DNA of 47,226 nt, taken from NCBI GenBank assembly GCA_045660325.1, contig JAZRDO010000033.1, positions 1-47,226 on the forward strand, in the 5' to 3' direction. This document shows, piece by piece, positions 41,096 through 47,226 of the stretch. The notes under the pieces are model-generated. The model was not told the DNA's origin and searched no databases. It worked only from the letters and a program-made list of their open reading frames with translations. A program made the translations under genes and the position numbers. Positions within the stretch are counted from its first letter, which is position 1, and each line of letters opens with the position of its first letter. The stretch is from SVTX01 sp045660325 (GTDB lineage Bacteria > Bacillota > Clostridia > Oscillospirales > CAG-272).

Positions 41096-41113
41096 TAAGG
41101 GAGGTCGAAGAAA

Positions 41114-41950
41114 ATGGCTACAATTAAGTATAATCCTACGACACCCGCAAGAAGACACATGTCTGTTACTGATTACAAGCAGGTAATCACAAAGGATACT
41201 CCTGAAAAGAGTCTCGTTGTAACAAAGAAGAAGCACGCGGGTAGAAACAGCTACGGACGCATCACAGTTCGCCACAGAGGTGGTGGAAACAAGGTTAAGT
41301 ACAGAATTATCGACTTCAAGCGCTTGAGCATGGCTCCTGCTACAGTAGTTGCTATCGAGTACGACCCTAACAGAACAGCGTTCATTGCTCTCCTCGAGAA
41401 TGCAGAAGGCGTAAAGAGCTACATCGTTGCTCCCGAAGGCCTTAAGGTTGGTGACGTAGTTCACACAGGCGCTGATGCGGACATCAAGCCCGGTAACTGC
41501 CTCCCCATCGCAAACATTCCCGTTGGTACATTCATCAACAATATCGAAATTTATCCCGGTAAGGGCGCTCAGCTCGTAAGAAGCGCAGGTGTTGCTGCTC
41601 AGCTTATCTCTAAGGAAGCTAACGGCATGGCACAGGTAAGACTTCCCTCCGGTGAAGTTCGTTTCATCAGACTTGACTGCAAGGCAGTTATCGGTCAGGT
41701 GGGCAATATCGACCACGACACAGTTAAGGTTGGTAAGGCTGGTAAGACAAGACACAAGGGCATTCGTCCTACAGTACGCGGTTCCGTAATGAACCCCTGC
41801 GATCACCCTCATGGTGGTGGTGAAGGTAGATCTCCTATCGGTCATCCCAATCCTATGACTCCTTGGGGTAAGCCTGCTCTCGGTCTTAAGACTAGAAACA
41901 AGAAGGCTCGCACAAACAAGTTCATCGTAAAGCGTAGAAATGCTAAGTAA
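41114..41950 (+). CDS. rplB: 50S ribosomal protein L2
   Basis: 278 aa. Family landmarks are GRNSYGRITVRHRGGGNKVK, the SH3-like and OB domains, and RPTVRGSVMNPCDHPHGGGE near the C terminus, including the conserved His by the peptidyl transferase centre. L2 bridges the subunits. GGGAGG precedes the ATG. Confidence 0.98.
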   Translation: MATIKYNPTTPARRHMSVTDYKQVITKDTPEKSLVVTKKKHAGRNSYGRITVRHRGGGNKVKYRIIDFKRLSMAPATVVAIEYDPNRTAFIALLENAEGVKSYIVAPEGLKVGDVVHTGADADIKPGNCLPIANIPVGTFINNIEIYPGKGAQLVRSAGVAAQLISKEANGMAQVRLPSGEVRFIRLDCKAVIGQVGNIDHDTVKVGKAGKTRHKGIRPTVRGSVMNPCDHPHGGGEGRSPIGHPNPMTPWGKPALGLKTRNKKARTNKFIVKRRNAK

Positions 41951-41964
41951 GGAGGGAATATAGA

Positions 41965-42246
41965 ATGAGCAGAAGTTTAAAGAAGGCGCCTTTTGTAGAA
42001 GAAAAGCTCTACACAAGAATTTGCGCTATGAACGAAAAGAACGAAAAGAAAGTTCTCAAGACATGGTCTCGTGCATCTACAATATTCCCTGAATTTGTGG
42101 GTCACACAATTGCAGTTTACGACGGAAGAAAGCACGTTCCGGTTTACGTAACTGAAGACATGGTTGCACACAAGCTCGGCGAGTTTGCACCTACAAGAAC
42201 ATTCAAGGGCCACGCAGGCTCCAAGACATCCAACAACGGTAAGTAA
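41965..42246 (+). CDS. rpsS: 30S ribosomal protein S19
   Basis: 93 aa. MSRSLKKAPFVEEKLYTRIC, KTWSRASTIFPEFVGHTIAV and EFAPTRTFKGH are standard. S19 binds the 30S head with S13. AGGAGGG precedes the ATG, 14 nt after rplB. Confidence 0.98.
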   Translation: MSRSLKKAPFVEEKLYTRICAMNEKNEKKVLKTWSRASTIFPEFVGHTIAVYDGRKHVPVYVTEDMVAHKLGEFAPTRTFKGHAGSKTSNNGK

Positions 42247-42267
42247 TACGAAGGGAGATAATTGAAT

Positions 42268-42603
42268 ATGGAAGCAAGAGCATATCTTAAGTATGCGAGA
42301 ATTTCCCCTCGTAAGGTAAAGATCGTTCTCGACCTCATCAGAGGTAAGGACGCTGGTATGGCAATGGCAATCCTCAAGAACACAAACAAGGGTGCGTCTG
42401 AATACCTTATCAAATTGTTGGGAAGTGCAATCGCAAACGCAGAACACAACTTTAACATGGATTCTTCCAAGCTTTATGTATCCGAGTGTTTCGTAACTCC
42501 CGGTCCTACGCTCAAGAGAATTATGCCCAGAGCGAAGGGTAGCGCAGACAGAATCCTTAAGAGAACAAGCCACGTAACAATCGTGGTAAAAGAAAGAATC
42601 TGA
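42268..42603 (+). CDS. rplV: 50S ribosomal protein L22
   Basis: 111 aa from ATG 42268 (MEARAYLKYARISPRKVKIV), the usual L22 start; a TTG two codons earlier lies nearer the GGGAG and could also be used. The beta-hairpin PGPTLKRIMPRAKGSADRIL lines the exit tunnel and is where macrolide-resistance changes occur in other species. Confidence 0.96.
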   Translation: MEARAYLKYARISPRKVKIVLDLIRGKDAGMAMAILKNTNKGASEYLIKLLGSAIANAEHNFNMDSSKLYVSECFVTPGPTLKRIMPRAKGSADRILKRTSHVTIVVKERI

Positions 42604-42619
42604 GAGAGGAGCAAGAGTA

Positions 42620-43402
42620 ATGGGTCAGAAGGTTAATCCCCACGGTCTTAGAGTGGGCGTTATAAAGAACTGGGATTCAAGATGGTTCGCTAAGGACGAA
42701 GTTTTCGGCGACACTCTTGTATCCGACTACAACATCAGAAAGTATTTGAAGAATGAACTCAAGGATGCAGGCATTCCTAAGATTGAGATCGAAAGAGACA
42801 GCCGCAGAGTTAGAGTATTCATTCACTGCGCAAAGCCCGGTATGGTTATCGGTAAGGGCGGCGTAGAAATCGAAAAGTACAAGGCACAGCTTGAAAAGAT
42901 GGTTAAGATGCCTGTTTCCCTCAACGTTGTTGAGGTTAGACAGCCCGACCTCAATGCACAGCTCGTAGCAGAGAACATCTGCGCACAGCTCGAAAAGAGA
43001 GTTTCTTTCCGTCGTGCAATGAAGATGGCTATCAGAAACACAATGCGTCTCGGCGCAAAGGGTATCAAGATTTGCTGCAGCGGTCGTCTCGGCGGCGCAG
43101 AAATCGCAAGAAGCGAAACATACCACGAGGGTACAATTCCGCTTCAGACACTCAGAGCTGACATTGAATACGGCTTCGCAGAGGCTGACACAACATACGG
43201 TAAGATCGGTGTTAAGACATGGATCTACCGCGGTGAGGTTCTCAACGAAGTAAATCGTCCTGCACGTAACGGTGAGCGTCGTGACAACCGCAGAGGTAAC
43301 GGCGAGCGTCGTGACAACCGCAGAGGCAACGGCAACCGTCAGGGTCGTGAAAACAGAGCTCCCAGAGCTGAAAGAACACAGAGAGACGGAGGTGCTAAAT
43401 AA
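42620..43402 (+). CDS. rpsC: 30S ribosomal protein S3 with basic repeat tail
   Basis: 260 aa. KH domain with GMVIGKGGVEIEKYKAQLEK, then RRAMKMAIRNTMRLGAKGIK and the C-terminal domain ending near GVKTWIYRGEVL (residue ~210). After this is a ~45-residue Arg/Asn/Gly tail containing two copies of NGERRDNRRG, encoded by a 30-bp tandem repeat (about 43269-43328). S3 forms part of the mRNA entry channel. GAGGAGC precedes the ATG; its stop overlaps rplP by one base. Confidence 0.97.
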   Translation: MGQKVNPHGLRVGVIKNWDSRWFAKDEVFGDTLVSDYNIRKYLKNELKDAGIPKIEIERDSRRVRVFIHCAKPGMVIGKGGVEIEKYKAQLEKMVKMPVSLNVVEVRQPDLNAQLVAENICAQLEKRVSFRRAMKMAIRNTMRLGAKGIKICCSGRLGGAEIARSETYHEGTIPLQTLRADIEYGFAEADTTYGKIGVKTWIYRGEVLNEVNRPARNGERRDNRRGNGERRDNRRGNGNRQGRENRAPRAERTQRDGGAK

Positions 43403-43824
43403 TGTTAATGCCTAAGAGAGTAAAGTTCCGTCGCGTACAGCGCGGAAGACTTAAGGGTAAGGCAATGAGAGGTAACACCATTACAAATGGTCAGTTCGGT
43501 CTCGTAGCACTTGAGCCCGCTTGGATCACAAGCAACCAGATCGAAGCAGCCCGTATCGCGATGACACGTTACATCAAGCGTGGCGGTAAGGTTTGGATTA
43601 AGATTTTCCCCGACAAGCCTATCACAGAAAAGCCTGCTGAAACTCGAATGGGTTCCGGTAAGGGTTCACCCGAATACTGGGTAGCTGTTGTTAAGCCCGG
43701 TCGCGTAATGTTTGAAATGAACGGCGTTTCTGAGGAAGTAGCTCGCGAGGCTATGCGTCTTGCAAGCCACAAGCTTCCTATCAAGACAAAGTTCATGGTA
43801 AGAGAAGAAAGTAAGGAGGCATAA
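43402..43824 (+). CDS. rplP: 50S ribosomal protein L16
   Basis: 140 aa. MLMPKRVKFRRVQRGRLKGK, QIEAARIAMTRYIKRGGKVW and GSGKGSPEYWVAVVKPGRVM are typical. It contacts A- and P-site tRNA elbows. The ATG overlaps the rpsC stop (TAATG). Confidence 0.98.
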   Translation: MLMPKRVKFRRVQRGRLKGKAMRGNTITNGQFGLVALEPAWITSNQIEAARIAMTRYIKRGGKVWIKIFPDKPITEKPAETRMGSGKGSPEYWVAVVKPGRVMFEMNGVSEEVAREAMRLASHKLPIKTKFMVREESKEA

Positions 43825-43828
43825 GCTC

Positions 43829-44017
43829 GTGAAAGTTAATGAGATTAAGGCAATGACAACTGAACAGCTCAATGCAAAGCTTGCAGAACTTAAGAAAGAG
43901 CTTTTCAACCTCCGTTTCCAGCACGCAGTAAATCAGCTTGAAAACCCTCACAAGATTACTGAGGTTAAGCGTGATATTGCTCGCGTAATGACAGTTCTTA
44001 ACGAGAAGAACGCATAA
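43829..44017 (+). CDS. rpmC: 50S ribosomal protein L29
   Basis: 62 aa, two long helices (MKVNEIKAMTTEQLNAKLAE, ITEVKRDIARVMTVLNEK). GTG start with AAGGAGG upstream inside the end of rplP. Sits near the tunnel exit beside L23. Confidence 0.95.
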   Translation: MKVNEIKAMTTEQLNAKLAELKKELFNLRFQHAVNQLENPHKITEVKRDIARVMTVLNEKNA

Positions 44018-44029
44018 GGAGGGACAGTC

Positions 44030-44293
44030 ATGACAGAACAGAGAGATACACTCAGAAAAGTAAGAGTTGGCATGGTTGTCAGCGACAAGATGGACAAGAC
44101 TGTTGTAATCGCTATCGAGGACAACGTTAAGCACCCCGTTTACGGCAAGATCATCAAGCACACTCTTAAGGTTCACGCTCACGATGAGAACAATGTTTGT
44201 GGCATCGGTGACAAGGTAAAGATTATGGAAACAAGACCTCTTTCCAAGACAAAGAGATGGAGAGTTGTTGAAGTAATCGAAAAGGCTAAGTAA
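44030..44293 (+). CDS. rpsQ: 30S ribosomal protein S17
   Basis: 87 aa OB-fold protein: KVRVGMVVSDKMDKTVVIAI, HPVYGKIIKHTLKVHAHDE, then METRPLSKTKRWRVVEV. AAGGAGGG precedes the ATG. Confidence 0.97.
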   Translation: MTEQRDTLRKVRVGMVVSDKMDKTVVIAIEDNVKHPVYGKIIKHTLKVHAHDENNVCGIGDKVKIMETRPLSKTKRWRVVEVIEKAK

Positions 44294-44377
44294 TTTAGCC
44301 CCCCAAAAAATTTAAGTAATAAGAATTCGAATAGTAGGTACGTCGAAGCGTACTCGAAACAGTAGGAGGAAGAAAAC
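44294..44377 (+). other. 84-nt gap between rpsQ and rplN
   Basis: Wider than the other gaps nearby (12-20 nt). It holds a hairpin GTACG-TCGAAG-CGTAC around 44338-44353 and the rplN ribosome binding site AGGAGG. No promoter or T-run seen. Confidence 0.45.
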
Positions 44378-44746
44378 ATGATTCAGCAGCAGTCAAGAAT
44401 GAAGGTTGCCGACAATACCGGTGCTAAGGAATTGATGTGCATTCGTGTTCTCGGTGGTACAGGCCGCAGATACGGAAACATCGGTGATATCGTGGTTTGC
44501 TCTGTAAAGAAGGCAATCCCCGGCGGTATGGTTAAGAAGGGCGACGTTGTAAAGGCTGTAATCGTAAGAAGCGCACACGGTGCAAAGCGTGCAGACGGTT
44601 CTTACATCAAGTTCGATGAGAACGCAGCAGTAATTATTAGAGAAGATAAGACACCTAAGGGCACACGTATCTTTGGCCCTGTGGCAAGAGAGCTCAGAGA
44701 AAAGGACTTCTTGAAGATCCTTTCCCTCGCTCCCGAAGTACTTTAA
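44378..44746 (+). CDS. rplN: 50S ribosomal protein L14
   Basis: 122 aa. MIQQQSRMKVADNTGAKELM, then GDIVVCSVKKAIPGGMVKKG and IFGPVARELREKDFLKILSL are the classic L14 sequences. Forms intersubunit bridges and is a binding site for the silencing factor RsfS. AGGAGGAAG precedes the ATG. Confidence 0.98.
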   Translation: MIQQQSRMKVADNTGAKELMCIRVLGGTGRRYGNIGDIVVCSVKKAIPGGMVKKGDVVKAVIVRSAHGAKRADGSYIKFDENAAVIIREDKTPKGTRIFGPVARELREKDFLKILSLAPEVL

Positions 44747-44764
44747 TCAAGGAGGTAACGAAAA

Positions 44765-45079
44765 ATGGCACAGCTTCATATTAAGACAGGCGATACCGTT
44801 GTAGTTCTCTCCGGTAGCTCCAAGGGCGTAAAGGGCGAGGTTATCGCAGTTTCTCCCAAGGAAGGTAAGGTAATCGTTAAGGGCGCTAACATGATCAAGA
44901 AGCACGTTAAGGCTCGCCGTCAGGGCGACGTTTCCGGCATCATCGATGCTGAGGGCGCTATGTATGCTTCTAAGGTTGCTCTTTTCTGCCCCAAGTGTAA
45001 CAAGGGTGTTAGAACACATGTCGTTGTAGAAGGCGACAAGAAGATCCGCGCTTGCAAGTGCGGTCACAAGTTTGACTAA
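44765..45079 (+). CDS. rplX: 50S ribosomal protein L24
   Basis: 104 aa. KOW domain at the start (KTGDTVVVLSGSSKGVKGEV), then IKKHVKARRQGD. The C terminus has a Cys pattern CPKC ... CKC (Cys75, 78, 97, 99), a possible zinc ribbon found in many Firmicute L24 proteins. An early assembly protein. AAGGAGG precedes the ATG. Confidence 0.97.
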   Translation: MAQLHIKTGDTVVVLSGSSKGVKGEVIAVSPKEGKVIVKGANMIKKHVKARRQGDVSGIIDAEGAMYASKVALFCPKCNKGVRTHVVVEGDKKIRACKCGHKFD

Positions 45080-45093
45080 GGAGGGAAATAACA

Positions 45094-45633
45094 ATGGCAA
45101 GACTTAACGAAATGTATAAGGCTGAGGTTGCTCCCGCCCTTATGAAGAAGTACGCTTACAAGAGCGTAATGCAGATCCCCAAGTTCGATAAGATCGTTAT
45201 CAACATTGGTGCAGGTGATGCAAAGGATAACTCCAAGGTAATTGATGCAATTATCAAGGATCTTACAATTATTTCCGGTCAGAAGGCAGTTCCCACATAC
45301 GCTAAGAAGTCCGTTGCGAACTTCAAGCTTCGTGAGGGCATGAAGATCGGTGCGAAGGTAACACTTCGCGGCGAAAAGATGTACGAATTCATGGATAGAC
45401 TTTTCAACTTCTCTCTCCCCAGAGTTCGTGACTTCAAGGGTATCAATCCCAACGCTTTCGATGGTCGCGGTAACTACTCCCTCGGTCTCAAGGAACAGCT
45501 TATTTTCCCTGAAATCGAATACGATAAGGTAGACAAGATTCGCGGTATGGATATCTGCTTTGTAACAACAGCGCAGACAGACGACGAAGCAAGAGAGCTC
45601 CTCACACTTATGGGCGCTCCCTTCGCTAAATAA
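45094..45633 (+). CDS. rplE: 50S ribosomal protein L5
   Basis: 179 aa. IPKFDKIVINIGAGDAKDNS, GQKAVPTYAKKSVANFKLRE and GLKEQLIFPEIEYDKVDKIR are typical. Binds 5S rRNA with L18 and contacts P-site tRNA. GGAGGGA precedes the ATG. Confidence 0.98.
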   Translation: MARLNEMYKAEVAPALMKKYAYKSVMQIPKFDKIVINIGAGDAKDNSKVIDAIIKDLTIISGQKAVPTYAKKSVANFKLREGMKIGAKVTLRGEKMYEFMDRLFNFSLPRVRDFKGINPNAFDGRGNYSLGLKEQLIFPEIEYDKVDKIRGMDICFVTTAQTDDEARELLTLMGAPFAK

Positions 45634-45647
45634 TCGGAGGTAGAGAA

Positions 45648-45833
45648 ATGGCTAAGACAGCGATGATACTCAAGCAGCAGAAGCCCCAGAAGTACTCCAC
45701 AAGAGAGTACAACAGATGCAAGATCTGCGGTCGTCCCCACTCTTACATGCGTAAGTATGGTATCTGCCGTATTTGCTTCAGAAACCTTGCATACAAGGGC
45801 GAAATTCCCGGCGTAAAGAAGGCAAGCTGGTAA
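45648..45833 (+). CDS. rpsN: 30S ribosomal protein S14, zinc-binding type
   Basis: 61 aa, the short type Z form with Cys24, 27, 40 and 43 (CKICGRP ... GICRICF) binding zinc. The long zinc-free form is not present in the window. CGGAGGTA precedes the ATG. Confidence 0.98.
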   Translation: MAKTAMILKQQKPQKYSTREYNRCKICGRPHSYMRKYGICRICFRNLAYKGEIPGVKKASW

Positions 45834-46062
45834 TTTAAACGATTTTTATTCGCAAAGCGAATGAAATAAACTCGGTCACAGACCGAAAAGGTTCGGAGTC
45901 GGAGATATGCGGCATTCGCCGCAAGCTCTCTGGCTTGCGAGTACCCCCACTACCGAAAGGAAGTTAATCGGAAAGTTGATTATCCGTTGGACTTAACCGT
46001 CGGTACGCCGCCGAATATCGGCAGCAAGAAAATATTTTAACTTGCATCAGGAGGAAAGAAAA
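45834..46062 (+). promoter_or_regulatory. Hairpin-rich gap inside the spc operon
   Basis: 229 nt between rpsN and rpsH, where normally ~20 nt suffice. It holds at least four hairpins: ATTCGC-AAA-GCGAAT (45848-45862), CGGTC-ACA-GACCG (45873-45885), GCGGC-ATTC-GCCGC (45909-45922) and GCAAGC-TCTCTG-GCTTGC (45921-45938), the last two sharing bases. No gene and no consensus promoter. It may be a regulatory leader for rpsH and the genes after it, a processing site, or an inserted palindromic element. Confidence 0.6.
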
Positions 46063-46458
46063 ATGCAAATGTCCGATGTTATTGCAGATATGCTCACAAG
46101 AATCAGAAATGCTAGCAACGCTAAGCATGCTACTGTTGACATTCCTGCATCCAACATGAAGAAGTCCATCGCAGATATCCTTGTTGAAGAAGGTTATATC
46201 AAGAGCTACGAAGTAGTAGAAGATGGCAAGCAGGGTACAATCAGAGTTACTCTTAAGTACCTTGGTAAGACAAAGGTAATCAGAGGTCTCAAGCGCGTAT
46301 CCAAGCCCGGTCTCAGAATCTACGTTGGCTATGAAAACATGCCCAAGGTTATGAACGGTCTCGGTATCGCAATCGTGTCCACATCTAAGGGTATCATGAC
46401 AGACAAGAAGGCTCGCGCACTTAAGGTTGGCGGCGAAGTTCTCGCGTTTGTATGGTAA
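46063..46458 (+). CDS. rpsH: 30S ribosomal protein S8
   Basis: 131 aa from ATG 46063 (MQMSDVIADMLTRIRNASNA) with AGGAGGAAAG upstream; a TTG seven codons earlier overlaps that site. The C-terminal STSKGIMTDKKARALKVGGE is conserved. S8 is a primary 16S binder and in enterobacteria represses the spc operon via its mRNA; the hairpin-rich gap directly upstream makes that worth noting. Confidence 0.97.
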   Translation: MQMSDVIADMLTRIRNASNAKHATVDIPASNMKKSIADILVEEGYIKSYEVVEDGKQGTIRVTLKYLGKTKVIRGLKRVSKPGLRIYVGYENMPKVMNGLGIAIVSTSKGIMTDKKARALKVGGEVLAFVW

Positions 46459-46479
46459 TAGAACAGGAGGAATACTAAT

Positions 46480-47100
46480 ATGTCAAGAATTGGTAGAATG
46501 CCTGTCGTAATTCCCGCAGGTGTAACAGTAACACTCGACGGTAACACACTTACCGCTAAGGGTCCCAAGGGCACACTCACAGAGTCCTTTAACCCCAGAA
46601 TGACAATTACAGTTGAAGGCAACCAGATCCTCGTAACACGTCCCACAGACGATAAGGAAGACAGAAGCGTACACGGTCTCACACGTGCTCTCATTCAGAA
46701 CATGATCACAGGTGTATCCGTTGGCTACCAGAAGATCCTTATGATCATGGGTGTTGGTTACAAGGCAGTTAAGGTTGGTAAGGACCTTCAGCTTTTCCTT
46801 GGTTACTCCCTTGTTCCTACAAGCGGACTTCCCCAGGATAAGTACATCATCAGCGATACTGATGAAGTAAAGCTTTCAGTTCCTAACGAGGCTGAAATCA
46901 AGGCTCTTGGAATTGATAAGATGACAACTGAAAAGATCAACGGCGGTCTTATTATCATCGTAAGCGGTGCTAACAAGCAGGCAGTTGGTCAGATGGCAGC
47001 TGTTATCAGAAGCAAGCGTCCTCCCGAACCCTACCACGGTAAGGGAATTCGTTACATCGACGAATACGTTCGTCGTAAGGCCGGCAAGACTGGTAAATAA
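46480..47100 (+). CDS. rplF: 50S ribosomal protein L6, with lineage-specific insert
   Basis: 206 aa, about 25 longer than usual. MSRIGRMPVVIPAGVTVTLD, LTAKGPKGTL, VSVGYQKILMIMGVGYKA and the C-terminal RPPEPYHGKGIRYIDEYVRR are canonical. The extra length lies in the second domain, between LFLGYS (~110) and IIIVSGANKQAVGQ (~165), where LVPTSGLPQDKYIISDTDEV and the following ~30 residues replace the usual short strand pair. AGGAGG precedes the ATG. Confidence 0.96.
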   Translation: MSRIGRMPVVIPAGVTVTLDGNTLTAKGPKGTLTESFNPRMTITVEGNQILVTRPTDDKEDRSVHGLTRALIQNMITGVSVGYQKILMIMGVGYKAVKVGKDLQLFLGYSLVPTSGLPQDKYIISDTDEVKLSVPNEAEIKALGIDKMTTEKINGGLIIIVSGANKQAVGQMAAVIRSKRPPEPYHGKGIRYIDEYVRRKAGKTGK

Positions 47101-47119
47101 TTGAAAGGAGTGGAGTAAA

Positions 47120-47226
47120 ATGGTATCAAGAAAAGACAGCAACAAGGCTCGCCTTAAGAGACATAAGAGAGTCAGAGCAAAGATTTCCGGTACTGCAGCT
47201 CGTCCCCGTCTTTGCGTATATCGCTC
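47120..47226 (+). CDS. rplR: 50S ribosomal protein L18, cut by window end
   Basis: Only the first 35 codons are present: MVSRKDSNKARLKRHKRVRA, then KISGTAARPRLCVYRS, the normal L18 start. It binds 5S rRNA with L5. AAAGGAGTGGAGTAAA precedes the ATG. Continues beyond the window. Confidence 0.95.
   Translation, partial: MVSRKDSNKARLKRHKRVRAKISGTAARPRLCVYR

Overview
The window looks like a chromosomal segment of an anaerobic Clostridia-type Firmicute, probably an uncultured gut lineage. This rests on the miaB-ymcA-mutS-mutL order known from Bacillota, RNase Y, a homodimeric-type glycyl-tRNA synthetase, an L10 leader in front of rplJ-rplL, a zinc-ribbon S14, near-consensus TTGACA-N17-TATAAT promoters and strong AGGAGG ribosome binding sites. 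Most of the window is core genome. Bases 1 to about 7,700 are accessory.

Bases 1-6,540 hold the right end of an integrative mobilizable element. It has a MobC-like relaxosome protein, a MobP3/MobL-like relaxase with a Sel1-repeat tail, and two adjacent tyrosine recombinases, the second carrying a second arm-binding-like domain at its C terminus. An AT-rich RES-domain gene (NAD+-attacking toxin fold) follows on the opposite strand. A terminator/antiterminator arrangement and a tRNA/tmRNA-like 3' end lie just upstream of it. Bases 6,777-7,720 hold an intact tRNA-Pro(UGG). It is followed by copies, with an exact 205-bp period, of its own 5' half plus leader, and finally by a consensus promoter about 800 bp upstream of the intact gene. 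This looks like a record of repeated integration at the anticodon loop.

Bases 7,740-23,700 are mostly core. In order they encode a FAD oxidoreductase-Rieske fusion, miaB, a YmcA-like Fe-S adaptor subunit, mutS, mutL, tgt, a HAD phosphatase, the tldD/tldE pair, a LytTR regulator with a LiaF-like membrane partner, and rny. A free-standing 29-codon gene with its own promoter and terminator follows, then an orphan lipoprotein.

Bases 25,377-31,133 hold the most interesting system: a three-gene operon on the minus strand (TerB_N-like protein, BrxC/BrxD-type P-loop ATPase, Lhr/BrxHI-like helicase). It is divergent from a 94-aa gene of unknown function, and the two promoters share a palindrome containing both -35 boxes. 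The combination suggests a DNA-processing or anti-phage system. A palindromic AACTTCACT repeat cluster and a terminator separate it from a DUF1538 membrane protein with a tandem PII-like regulator.

The rest is glyS, a DUF6440 gene, rplL/rplJ with the L10 leader, a short HTH regulator with a membrane protein, and the S10-spc ribosomal operon in canonical order from rpsJ to rplR (cut by the window end). The operon has a leader of about 330 nt, a hairpin-rich gap before rpsH, a repeat-built S3 tail and an enlarged L6.
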